NCBI GenBank assembly: GCA_045542595.1
Contig: JAZQLI010000040.1
Coordinates: 45,131-109,130 of the forward strand
DNA: 64,000 bases
DNA from: Scatosoma sp045542595
Lineage (GTDB): Bacteria > Bacillota > Clostridia > Christensenellales > Borkfalkiaceae
Direction of reading: 5' to 3'
Position 1 is the first letter of the stretch, and each line of letters begins with the position of its first letter. The notes beneath the pieces are model-generated. The model was not told the DNA's origin and did no database searches. It saw only the letters and a program-made list of their open reading frames with translations. Of the stretch, positions 1 through 6,828 are shown in pieces. The position numbers and the translations under genes were made by a program.

Positions 1-232
1 TTCTACGTTGTTTGCTTTGGTAACCTTGCCCGTGGAATACGACGCAAGCCGTCGAGCAAAGAGAATGTTGTTAGAACAGGGAGTTTTGACGGAAGACGAA
101 ATTCCTTATGCCGAGCGAATGCTGAACGCGGCGGCGAAAACGTACGTGGCGTCGCTTTTAACTTCGCTTGTATATTTCTTGCGGTTTTTGGTGTGGGTAC
201 TCATATTATTTGGCAGAAACAGAAGAGATTGA
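1..232 (+). CDS. 3' end of a YugP-type membrane zinc metallopeptidase (partial)
   Basis: Only the last 75 or so codons are in the window; the frame is open from base 2 to a TGA at 230-232 and the gene begins upstream. The visible part reads LVTLPVEYDASRRA, then a helical stretch ending in LNAAAKTYVASLLTSL and a final hydrophobic segment (VYFLRFLVWVLILF) followed by basic residues. This matches the C-terminus of the YugP family of integral-membrane neutral zinc metallopeptidases (PF04298) as I know it; the HExxH site would lie outside the window. The physiological substrate of this family is not established. The gene is followed within 11 bases by a strong hairpin terminator, so it closes its transcription unit. 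Confidence 0.75.
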   Translation, partial: STLFALVTLPVEYDASRRAKRMLLEQGVLTEDEIPYAERMLNAAAKTYVASLLTSLVYFLRFLVWVLILFGRNRRD

Positions 233-267
233 TAAAAATAAAACAGCTCCCGAAAAACGGGAGCTGT
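227..267. repeat. Left direct repeat bracketing the first XRE module
   Basis: The run GATTGATAAAAATA followed by the terminator hairpin is repeated at 813-855 with only a 2-base length difference in the A tract. In both copies the TGA in GATTGA is the stop codon of the gene that precedes it (the yugP-like gene here, the XRE gene in the other copy). Confidence 0.75.
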
Positions 268-271
268 TTTA
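243..271 (+). terminator. Intrinsic terminator after the yugP-like gene (bidirectional)
   Basis: A 10-bp perfect stem (acagctcccg / cgggagctgt) with a loop of five A is followed by TTTT on the plus strand and by an A/T-rich tract on the other side. It can therefore stop both the yugP-like gene and the convergent 86-aa gene. The same hairpin recurs at 831-855. Confidence 0.8.
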
Positions 272-529
272 TTCTTTATATACTTCTAAAATCAAACGTA
301 TGGCGGTTTTAAAACCCTGTGCGTATACAGCCTGTAATTCTTTTCCGTGTCGCATACTCGTTAATTTATTGTATTCCGTTAATATTTTTTTGTTTTTGTC
401 GGTAAGGTTGTTTAATAAAAATTCGTATAATTTCCATTCGTTTTCAATACCTTCTTTGTCTGGTATGCCTACGGGAAATGTTTCCGTTTTTAAGTGCAAC
501 TCAAATAGTTTTTCTATTAATTTTTCCAT
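269..529 (-). CDS. 86-aa protein divergent from an XRE regulator, unknown function
   Basis: Small soluble, largely helical and charged protein with no signal peptide or membrane segment. It begins MEKLIEKLFELHLKTE and ends YAQGFKTAIRLILEVYKE. The C-terminal pattern (QGFKxAxRLILEV) resembles small accessory proteins of Bacillota mobile elements, possibly DUF6809-like, but this is a weak impression. Its start is fixed by AAGGAG 8 bases upstream of the ATG. The promoter (TTGACA 573-578, TATAAT 550-555 on the minus strand) has a 17-bp palindrome exactly filling the spacer, so repression by the divergently transcribed XRE protein is expected. It converges on the yugP-like gene and shares its terminator. 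Real expression is well supported; function is not. Confidence 0.65.
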   Translation of the reverse strand: MEKLIEKLFELHLKTETFPVGIPDKEGIENEWKLYEFLLNNLTDKNKKILTEYNKLTSMRHGKELQAVYAQGFKTAIRLILEVYKE

Positions 530-549
530 ATGCGTTCTCCTTAAGAATA

Positions 550-604
550 ATTATATTAGGGATTTTCCCTAATGTCAACTATTTTTAGGGATTTTCCCTA
601 TAAT
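550..604. promoter_or_regulatory. Divergent promoters with two palindromic XRE operators
   Basis: Operator 1 (556-572) and operator 2 (585-601) both carry TTAGGGATTTTCCCTA; centres are 29 bp apart. The minus-strand promoter is TTGACA (573-578) and TATAAT (550-555), and operator 1 is exactly its 17-bp spacer. The plus-strand -10 is TATAAT at 599-604, with operator 2 covering its spacer and entering the -10. Expected outcome is that the XRE protein represses both directions. A second module with the same geometry is at 38720-38775. Confidence 0.8.
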
Positions 605-611
605 TATTTAT

Positions 612-818
612 ATGGAAACGTTTTGTAAGAGAATAAAGGAATTGAGAATAGAAAGCGGTTTAACGCAAAAAGAGCTTGCGGCGAAATTACAAACGAGCAA
701 CAGTGCGGTATGCGATTGGGAAAAGGGACGTACGCAGCCCGATTTGCAAATGCTTATCCGCATTGCCGAATTGTTTAACGTGCAAACGGATTATTTATTA
801 GGTTTATCCGACGATTGA
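612..818 (+). CDS. XRE-family transcriptional regulator, 68 aa
   Basis: A minimal Cro/C1-type helix-turn-helix protein that is nearly all DNA-binding domain. The HTH core is residues 8-60, with GLTQKELAAKLQTSNSAVCDWE as helices 2 and 3 and a typical FNVQTDYLLGL end. It probably binds the two TTAGGGATTTTCCCTA palindromes upstream and controls itself and the divergent 86-aa gene. No Shine-Dalgarno sequence precedes the ATG, and the -10 box ends only 7 bases before it, so the transcript is predicted to be leaderless. The stop codon lies inside a repeat shared with the end of the yugP-like gene. Related in architecture, not closely in sequence, to the regulator at 38785. Confidence 0.85.
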   Translation: METFCKRIKELRIESGLTQKELAAKLQTSNSAVCDWEKGRTQPDLQMLIRIAELFNVQTDYLLGLSDD

Positions 819-855
819 TAAAAATAAAAAACAGCTCCCGAAAAACGGGAGCTGT
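813..855. repeat. Right direct repeat bracketing the first XRE module
   Basis: Copy of 227-267 with two extra A residues. The repeats delimit a roughly 586-bp unit that contains the whole two-gene module. Confidence 0.75.
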
Positions 856-862
856 AATTTTT
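831..862. terminator. Bidirectional terminator between XRE gene and gapdh
   Basis: Same 10-bp stem and A5 loop as at 243-267, followed by aattttttt-like sequence on the plus strand and by a long T tract when read from gapdh on the minus strand. It serves the convergent XRE and gapdh genes. Confidence 0.8.
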
Positions 863-879
863 TAAATAAAACTCGTCGA

Positions 880-1899
880 TTAAAGTTCAGCGAAGTATTT
901 AATCGTTCTAACCATTTGGCTGGTGTAGGAGTTTTCGTTGTCGTACCAAGAAACAACTTTAACAAGCGTAGAGCCGTCGCCCATAGGCATGCACTTCGTT
1001 TGCGTAGCGTCGAAAAGCGAACCGTAGGTGATACCGATAATGTCGGAAGAAACAAGTTCTTCTTCGGTGTAGCCGAAAGATGCGGAAGCCGCTGCTTTCA
1101 TTGCTGCGTTTACGGTAGCCGCGTCAACTTCGCCTTCGCAGATAGCAACAAGTTGGGTAAGCGAACCGGTGGGAACGGGTACACGTTGTGCGCAACCGTC
1201 CAAAACGCCGTTGAGTTCGGGGATAACCAAGCCGATAGCTTTTGCTGCGCCCGTGGAGTTGGGTACGATGTTCACAGCAGCTGCTCTTGCACGGCGCAAG
1301 TCGCCCTTTCTGTGGGGTCCGTCAAGAACCATTTGGTCGCCCGTGAAAGCGTGAATGGTGGTCATATAACCTTTCTTGATTTTCGCAAGTTTGTTAAGGG
1401 TGTTTGCCATAGGAGCAAGACAGTTGGTGGTACAGGACGCTGCGGAAATGATGGTATCATTTTTCGTAAGCGTCTTTTCGTTTACGCTGTAAACGATGGT
1501 AGGAAGGTCGTTACCGGCAGGAGCGGAAATAACAACTTTCTTTGCGCCTGCTTTAATGTGCGCTTCCGATTTAGCTTTAGAAGTGTAGAAACCAGTACAT
1601 TCAAGCACTACGTCTACGTCCAAAGCAGCCCAAGGGCAGTTTGCAGCGTCTTTTTCTGCATAGATTTTAATCGTTTTGCCGTTTACGGTAATGGTACCAG
1701 CTTCGTCATCTGCGGATACGGTATCGCCAAGGGCATATCTGCCTTGAGCGGAATCGTACTTCAAAAGGTGTGCGAGCATGGAAGGGCTGGTAAGGTCGTT
1801 GATAGCAACTACTTCGTAGCCTTCAGCGCCGAACATTTGTCTGAACGCAAGACGGCCGATACGACCGAAACCGTTGATTGCAACTTTTACGTTTGCCAT
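880..1899 (-). CDS. gap: Glyceraldehyde-3-phosphate dehydrogenase
   Basis: Phosphorylating GAPDH of glycolysis, cytosolic homotetramer, converting glyceraldehyde-3-phosphate, NAD and phosphate to 1,3-bisphosphoglycerate. 339 aa, the normal family length. The Rossmann motif INGFGRIGR is at residues 8-16, D35 in VAIND points to NAD rather than NADP use, and the catalytic cysteine is C156 in SAASCTTNC. The phosphate-site and S-loop region TGDQMVLDGPHRKGDLRRAR is present. The start follows a GGAGGA Shine-Dalgarno. It is a single-gene unit with its own promoter and a shared downstream terminator; no pgk or tpi lies beside it in this window. Confidence 0.98.
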   Translation of the reverse strand: MANVKVAINGFGRIGRLAFRQMFGAEGYEVVAINDLTSPSMLAHLLKYDSAQGRYALGDTVSADDEAGTITVNGKTIKIYAEKDAANCPWAALDVDVVLECTGFYTSKAKSEAHIKAGAKKVVISAPAGNDLPTIVYSVNEKTLTKNDTIISAASCTTNCLAPMANTLNKLAKIKKGYMTTIHAFTGDQMVLDGPHRKGDLRRARAAAVNIVPNSTGAAKAIGLVIPELNGVLDGCAQRVPVPTGSLTQLVAICEGEVDAATVNAAMKAAASASFGYTEEELVSSDIIGITYGSLFDATQTKCMPMGDGSTLVKVVSWYDNENSYTSQMVRTIKYFAEL

Positions 1900-1988
1900 A
1901 ATAGAGTTCCTCCAAGTATATAAAAATTTTATTTTTGTTCTTTTTTAACGCGCGGAAAAAACGGGCACTCCGCATTCGTCCGTTTATT

Positions 1989-2017
1989 ATTTTAGCATAC
2001 TTTTTTTCTTTCGTCAA
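1989..2017 (-). promoter_or_regulatory. Promoter of gap
   Basis: On the minus strand TTGACG (2012-2017) and TAAAAT (1989-1994) are separated by 17 bp. The 90-base leader holds no structure I recognise. Confidence 0.6.
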
Positions 2018-2108
2018 TAATTTTAAGCGTTTATCAGCAAAATTATTTCGCTATATAAAAAAAATTTAAAAAATTACAAAATCCGTAAGGCAAATTTCTT
2101 AACAAATA

Positions 2109-2137
2109 TTGACAACGTATGAAAATTATAGTATAAT
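2109..2137 (+). promoter_or_regulatory. Promoter of the DUF898 gene
   Basis: TTGACA (2109-2114) and TATAAT (2132-2137) with a 17-bp spacer, in the divergent gap/DUF898 intergenic region. Confidence 0.75.
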
Positions 2138-2187
2138 AAATCTACGATTATTTTTTCGGAATATATGTTAATAGGAGTGTTAGGAAT

Positions 2188-2877
2188 ATGGCAAACAATC
2201 AAAACAACGTAAAAGCCGTAAAGGAATCTAAATTCGACGGCGGATTGTTAGGTCTTATCGGTACGGGCTTTTTATCGTTTTTGGCGTTTTTGGTTTCGGT
2301 AGTGGTAGGCGCAATCGTGCTGGTGGCGGTGTTCTTTTTTGGAAAAGACTTGCTTGGCGGCGTTATTAAAGATGAAAATACGTACAATCTCGTTCTCTAC
2401 GTGCTTTACGGCGTAGGCGGAGTTTTAGCGCTTTTGGGCGTATTACACGGCTTGGCGGCTATGGTTACCGTTAGTTTGCGCTGGACGGTTCGTCATACCG
2501 AAATTAACGGCAGACGTTTGAAATTCGACGGAAAAGCACGTCAACTGATGGGGAATTATATCAAGTGGTTTTTACTTACCATAATCACTATCGGTATCTA
2601 CAGCTTGTGGTTGGGAATCAAGCAAAAGCAATGGGAAGTAAAACACACGGTATTTGCCGAAGATGCTTCCGTAGCGGTGGATAACGGTTACGGTACGAAC
2701 GTATACGTAAATTACGCACAGCCGCAAATGCCCCAAATGCCTCAAATGCCTGTGCAACAACAAATGCCCGTTTGTCCGCAAACGCAAGCTTATCCGCAAA
2801 TGCCGTACGGATATCCCCCTGTATATCCCGTATATCCGCCCGTAAACCCTTACGGCAACCAAAACAATCAACAATAA
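2188..2877 (+). CDS. DUF898 (YjgN-like) membrane protein with Pro/Gln/Met tail
   Basis: Integral membrane protein of 229 aa. Family features seen: SKFDGGLLGLIGTG near the N-terminus, a double hydrophobic stretch (about residues 25-90), then RHTEINGRRLKFDGKARQLMGNYIKW-type sequence and the TIGIYSLW turn in the last membrane segment, followed by a WEVKHTVF strand. These match the DUF898 family, whose function is unknown. After residue 170 comes a low-complexity cytosolic tail with PQMPQMPQMP and repeated YPPVYP units, unusual for this family. It is monocistronic, with its own promoter and a terminator right after the stop. Confidence 0.8.
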   Translation: MANNQNNVKAVKESKFDGGLLGLIGTGFLSFLAFLVSVVVGAIVLVAVFFFGKDLLGGVIKDENTYNLVLYVLYGVGGVLALLGVLHGLAAMVTVSLRWTVRHTEINGRRLKFDGKARQLMGNYIKWFLLTIITIGIYSLWLGIKQKQWEVKHTVFAEDASVAVDNGYGTNVYVNYAQPQMPQMPQMPVQQQMPVCPQTQAYPQMPYGYPPVYPVYPPVNPYGNQNNQQ

Positions 2878-2901
2878 GTGCGGTAAAGTAACGTGAAAAA
2901 C

Positions 2902-2938
2902 AAAGAGCGTGGAATGGTAAATTCTTCGCTCTTTTTTT
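2902..2938 (+). terminator. Terminator after the DUF898 gene
   Basis: Stem aaagagcg (2902-2909) with cgctcttt (2927-2934) and seven T following. Confidence 0.75.
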
Positions 2939-2960
2939 ACTTGCGTATTTTATTATTTTA

Positions 2961-3125
2961 TGCTATAATATTGCAAGGAAAGTATTGCAAAGCAATGCTT
3001 TATGCACGCTTCGCTTTACATTCCGCGCCCAAGCGGCGCGTCCGTGCTATTGAAACAAGGCGCAAAAATGCCTGCAAATACTTCGTGCTTGCGCATTTTT
3101 GCTTGTGTTATAATATTGTACGGAA
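2961..3125. repeat. Duplicated promoter segment flanking a 125-bp insertion upstream of holB
   Basis: A 20-base segment containing TATAATATTG is present at 2961-2980 and again at 3106-3125 (17 of 20 identical). The first copy has a matching -35 (TTGCGT, 2941-2946, 17-bp spacer). Between them is a compact GC-rich stretch with several small inverted repeats (for example ccgc-gcccaag-cggcgcg and aaaaatgc/gcattttt). This looks like a small insertion that duplicated its target, leaving two -10 boxes ahead of holB. Confidence 0.45.
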
Positions 3126-3144
3126 GGGCATAAGGAGAAGAATT

Positions 3145-4113
3145 GTGCAATCGTTATTAAAAAACACTGCGGCATATAAACTGTTAAAAGCGGAAAGGGA
3201 AAAGGAACGTTTCGGGCACGCCTATCTTTTGACGATGGACGACGCGCGCAATTTACGCCTTGCCGCCAAGACGTTTGCCAAGCTGTTTTTTGACTGTGTA
3301 GACGGTTCGCGTGTTTCTAACTTAATAGAAAAGGAAATTTTTTCCGATTGCCTGTTCTATCCCCAAACGGAGAAAAAATTTGCGGTAGAAGACGCCGAAC
3401 GCTTAAGCGAAGAATGTTTCCTGCAGCCCGTAGAAGGGGACAGGAAACTGTTTGTCATTATCGACTTTGCGGAAGCGAATATTCCTTCGCAAAACAAACT
3501 GTTAAAGCTTTTGGAACAACCGCCTGAAGGAGTTATCTTCTTGCTTTGCGCGACGTCCGTTTATCCCGTACTCCCCACCGTGCTCTCGCGGGTGGAGAAG
3601 TTGGAAATTCCGCCCTTTTCGGTGGAGAACGTAGCGGCGTGTTTGCGTAGAGAATACGGAACAAAATATAGCGAAGACGATATTTCGCTTTGTGCGGCGG
3701 CAAGCGGCGGCGTAGTGGGTACGGCGCAAAATATGCTGGAAGGCGGCGGATATAAGGCTCTTTTGGACGACGCGTTTACGTTGGCTTGCGCCACGCCCGA
3801 TAAATTACCTGCGCTAGTTAGAAGAGTGGGCGAAACCAAGCACAAAAAAGCGTTATTATCCCTTTTCCGTATCATTTATCGCGACGCGTTACTGATAAAA
3901 ACGGGCAAGACGGAGCATCTTTTGTTGCACTCTGAACGGGTAAGAGAGCAGGCTTTGGCAAGCGTACGCAGCGAAGCGGCTTTACTGTTTGCGCAGGAAG
4001 CGTTGATTGCTGCCGAAAGAGAACTCACCTTTAACGCGGTATTTGCGCAGTGCATAGAAACGTTTTTGGCGTCGGTTATGGCAAAGGACGAACACAAAAA
4101 TACGCGCGGCTGA
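3145..4113 (+). CDS. holB: DNA polymerase III subunit delta prime
   Basis: Clamp-loader subunit delta' of the replicative polymerase, 322 aa from the chosen GTG start. The open frame extends upstream to 2893, but the AAGGAG at 3132-3137 and the start of similarity (RFGHAYLLT) place the start at 3145. The N-terminal AAA+ domain lacks a Walker A lysine, normal for delta', and has the diagnostic LEQPPEGVIFLL and PTVLSRVE segments (SRC-like arginine finger region, SRV here). The C-terminal half is the helical collar domain. The next gene is ricT, the classic holB-yaaT neighbourhood of Bacillota, with a 27-bp gap suggesting co-transcription. Confidence 0.9.
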   Translation: MQSLLKNTAAYKLLKAEREKERFGHAYLLTMDDARNLRLAAKTFAKLFFDCVDGSRVSNLIEKEIFSDCLFYPQTEKKFAVEDAERLSEECFLQPVEGDRKLFVIIDFAEANIPSQNKLLKLLEQPPEGVIFLLCATSVYPVLPTVLSRVEKLEIPPFSVENVAACLRREYGTKYSEDDISLCAAASGGVVGTAQNMLEGGGYKALLDDAFTLACATPDKLPALVRRVGETKHKKALLSLFRIIYRDALLIKTGKTEHLLLHSERVREQALASVRSEAALLFAQEALIAAERELTFNAVFAQCIETFLASVMAKDEHKNTRG

Positions 4114-4140
4114 TTTGTATAGCGCGCAAAAGGAAGAAAT

Positions 4141-5004
4141 ATGGTAAAAGTAGTAGGAATTAAATTTAAAAACGGCGGAAAGTTATATTATTTTGCGCCG
4201 AAATCGGGGGATACGTATACGCGGAATATGCCCGTAATTGTAGAAACGGCTAAGGGACTGGAATACGCTTGGGTGGCATATCCCGAAAAGGAAATTGACG
4301 AAAGCGAAGTGGTTTCGCCTTTGAAGCCGATTATCCGTATCGCTACGGAAAAGGACAAGGAATTTTACGCGGCGTGTCAAGCTAAAAAACCGCGCGCGAT
4401 ACAAATCTGTAAGGAAAAAATAGCGGCGCACGGCTTGGAAATGAAATTGGTAGATTGCGAATACGCATTCGACGGCAGTAAAGTGATGTTTTATTTCACT
4501 TCGGAAAGCCGTGTGGATTTCCGCGAGCTTGTAAAAGACTTGGCTTCCGTATTGCATACGCGTATCGAACTGCGCCAAGTAGGCACGCGCGACGAAACGA
4601 AATATCTCGGCGGTATCGCGCCTTGCGGCAGAGTATGTTGCTGTGCAGGCAATATGCCCGAATTTAAAAAGGTGAGCGTGAAAATGGCGAAAGCGCAAAA
4701 TTTATCACTCAACCCCGGGAAAATCAGTGGGCTTTGCGGTAGATTGATGTGCTGCTTGGGTTATGAAATCGACTATTACACCGACGCGGCGAAAAAGTTG
4801 CCGAAAATGGGCTCGGAAGTGGTAACACCCGAAGGTAAAGGCGTAGTGGCCGGCTTGAATATGTTGAAGATGGAAGTGCGTGTAAAGAGCGAAGACGGCG
4901 CAGGCGGGTTTACGTTTAAAGATTATCCCGTTGCGGAAATCAAATTCCGTAAAAGCTTTGCAGGCAACGCCGTAAAAGACGACGATGACGACGAAGAAGA
5001 ATAA
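4141..5004 (+). CDS. ricT: PSP1-domain protein RicT (YaaT)
   Basis: Homologue of B. subtilis RicT, a subunit of the RicA-RicF-RicT complex that supports RNase Y-dependent mRNA processing, sporulation, competence and biofilm formation. 287 aa. The conserved N-terminal VKVVGIKFKNGGKLYYFAP and the PSP1 domain are followed, about residues 160-205, by the cysteine-rich segments APCGRVCCC and SGLCGRLMCCLGYE that bind [4Fe-4S] clusters in the characterised complex. The tail is strongly acidic (DDDDDEEE). It follows holB as in other Bacillota and is closed by a terminator. No ricA or ricF is seen nearby. Confidence 0.93.
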   Translation: MVKVVGIKFKNGGKLYYFAPKSGDTYTRNMPVIVETAKGLEYAWVAYPEKEIDESEVVSPLKPIIRIATEKDKEFYAACQAKKPRAIQICKEKIAAHGLEMKLVDCEYAFDGSKVMFYFTSESRVDFRELVKDLASVLHTRIELRQVGTRDETKYLGGIAPCGRVCCCAGNMPEFKKVSVKMAKAQNLSLNPGKISGLCGRLMCCLGYEIDYYTDAAKKLPKMGSEVVTPEGKGVVAGLNMLKMEVRVKSEDGAGGFTFKDYPVAEIKFRKSFAGNAVKDDDDDEEE

Positions 5005-5023
5005 TAAAACCAAATAAAACGAT

Positions 5024-5058
5024 ACGCCCTACCGCAAACGCGGTAGGGCGTGTTTCGT
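5024..5058. terminator. Terminator between ricT and the GH2 gene (convergent)
   Basis: 12-bp perfect stem (5024-5035 with 5040-5051) around an AAAC loop, T-rich on the plus side. It lies between two convergent units. Confidence 0.75.
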
Positions 5059-5067
5059 TATTAAAAT

Positions 5068-6813
5068 TTATTCTACCTTACTTGCTTCTTCGTCGATTTT
5101 GGCATTGATTGCCGCCATTTTTTCTACGGGAATTTTCACTACCTTTCTATCGTAGGTAACCAGTCCGTTAATCTCTTCTTCCACGTCGGAAACTTGGGTG
5201 TAAATACAGCCACAAAGTCCTTTTTTAATTAAGGGCAAAATCTTGGTTAGATACAGCTTTTCCACCGCCGCCACCAGCGTTTCCTGCGTTTGGAACGTCT
5301 TATATCCAAATTCCTTTTCCGTATCAAATACGTGGGTTTCTATCTTCATAGAATATCCCCCGAACTCGCTTAAAACGACGGGGCGTTTATCTTTGGGGAC
5401 TTTTAACGGCGTGTAATAGGTGTGCAGACTTTTCAATTCCGTTTTATCCACGCCTTGGTCGTGCCAACCGCTTACCGAATCGATTATGCGCGTATCGTCT
5501 ACACTGCGGACGTACTCCGTCCATTTTGCCGAATCGAACTGCCCCCAACCTTCGTTGAACGGTACCCATACGCCGATACACGTGCAGTTATACAGCTGAG
5601 AGAGCGTTTCGTCTACCGCTTGCGCAAATTCCGCTCTGCCTTCCGCGCTTTCGCGCGCGAAATATTTATAATCGTTATCGCGGTGCTTAAAGCCCAAAAA
5701 GGGGAATGCCGCCACGTGCGTAAATTTATATTCGCCGCCGCCGTTTACGAAGTCTTGCCAAACGACGATACCCAGCCTATCGCAATGGTAATACCAGCGC
5801 ATAGGCTCTATTTTTATGTGCTTGCGCAAGGTGTTAAAGCCCATATTTTTTAGCATAGTCAGCTCGTCTTGTGCCGCTTTATCGCTGGGATAGGTAAGCA
5901 TACCGTCCGACCAGTAGCCTTGGTCTAATACGCCGTTGAAAAAGTAGGGCTTGCCGTTAAGCGTGAGCCTTGCCACGCCCTTTTTATCGCGTGTTTTACC
6001 AAACGAGCGCACACCGAAGTACGAGTGGAGTATATCGCCGCTTTTAGACGTGATGGTGAACGTATACAGTTTGGGGTTTTCGGGCGACCATAATTGGAAA
6101 TCTTCCTGCAAGGTGATTTCGTTTGTAAAGGTTTTCGTGCAAACTTCCTTTTCGCCGTCAAGGACGGTAATTTGCATTTCTTCGCCGTCGCAGTCGGCAC
6201 ATACTCTAACCGAACGCGTAGCGGCGGTAGGGGTGATTTTCATATTTTTAATATGTTTTTTAGGCATACTTTCCAGCCATACCGTTTGCCAAATACCGCT
6301 TTGGGGCGTATACCAAATACCACCGCGTTTATCGTTTTGTTTGCCGCGCGCGCCGCTGTTTCTCGTCGCTTCGTCTTCGCATTCTACGCGAATTTCGTTT
6401 TCGCCCGTTTTCAAAACTGCCGAACAATCGAGTGCGAACGCCGTAAAGCCGCCTTTGTGTCCGCCTACCTTTTCACCGTTGACAAACACTTCGCATTTGC
6501 TATCCACCGCACCGAAACGGAGTAGCGTTTTGCCGAGCAAAAGTCCGTCGTCTACTTGTATTGTACGGGTATACACAAGCTTTTCGCCGCTTTGCAGCAC
6601 GAACTCGTTTTCCGTTGTCGTGATGCCCGAAAGCAACGTTTCGGGGGAGAAAGGAACGAGTATTTTACACTCGTTTTGCCTATTGCCGTTGGCGTCTATT
6701 TTATAAAAATCCCATTCGCCGTTCAAGCACAGCCAAGCTTCGCGCTGCGCCTGGGGTAAAGGGTGTTCGCTATGGGGAATTGCGCCTGTTTCGTAGTTCG
6801 TTTTAAGCAACAT
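5068..6813 (-). CDS. Glycoside hydrolase family 2, cytosolic beta-glycosidase
   Basis: Retaining exo-beta-glycosidase of the beta-galactosidase/beta-glucuronidase type, 581 aa without signal peptide, so acting on imported oligosaccharides. Order: N-terminal jelly-roll sugar-binding domain (CLNGEWDFYKI near residue 28, ALDCSAVLKTGENEIRVECED), immunoglobulin-like domain (LWSPENPKLYTFT), and the catalytic TIM barrel from about residue 280 (YFFNGVLDQGYW, GFNTLRKHIK). The acid/base glutamate is in WVPFNEGWG and the nucleophile glutamate in VLSEFGGYS. Substrate cannot be read from sequence; the DQGYW motif is common in GH2 subgroups distinct from LacZ. It lies 15 bp downstream of an MFS transporter with its own AAGGAG, so the two form an uptake-and-hydrolysis pair. 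Confidence 0.9.
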   Translation of the reverse strand: MLLKTNYETGAIPHSEHPLPQAQREAWLCLNGEWDFYKIDANGNRQNECKILVPFSPETLLSGITTTENEFVLQSGEKLVYTRTIQVDDGLLLGKTLLRFGAVDSKCEVFVNGEKVGGHKGGFTAFALDCSAVLKTGENEIRVECEDEATRNSGARGKQNDKRGGIWYTPQSGIWQTVWLESMPKKHIKNMKITPTAATRSVRVCADCDGEEMQITVLDGEKEVCTKTFTNEITLQEDFQLWSPENPKLYTFTITSKSGDILHSYFGVRSFGKTRDKKGVARLTLNGKPYFFNGVLDQGYWSDGMLTYPSDKAAQDELTMLKNMGFNTLRKHIKIEPMRWYYHCDRLGIVVWQDFVNGGGEYKFTHVAAFPFLGFKHRDNDYKYFARESAEGRAEFAQAVDETLSQLYNCTCIGVWVPFNEGWGQFDSAKWTEYVRSVDDTRIIDSVSGWHDQGVDKTELKSLHTYYTPLKVPKDKRPVVLSEFGGYSMKIETHVFDTEKEFGYKTFQTQETLVAAVEKLYLTKILPLIKKGLCGCIYTQVSDVEEEINGLVTYDRKVVKIPVEKMAAINAKIDEEASKVE

Positions 6814-6828
6814 TGTCTTGCTCCTTTA

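Noticed and set aside
916..1923. 335-aa open frame antisense to gap
   Set aside because: It is the shadow of a highly conserved gene with strong codon bias; its translation has no family resemblance and no ribosome binding site.
2893..3144. 84-residue N-terminal extension of holB
   Set aside because: It contains the promoter-like -10 boxes and repeats, has no ribosome binding site, and the translation is unlike delta prime proteins.
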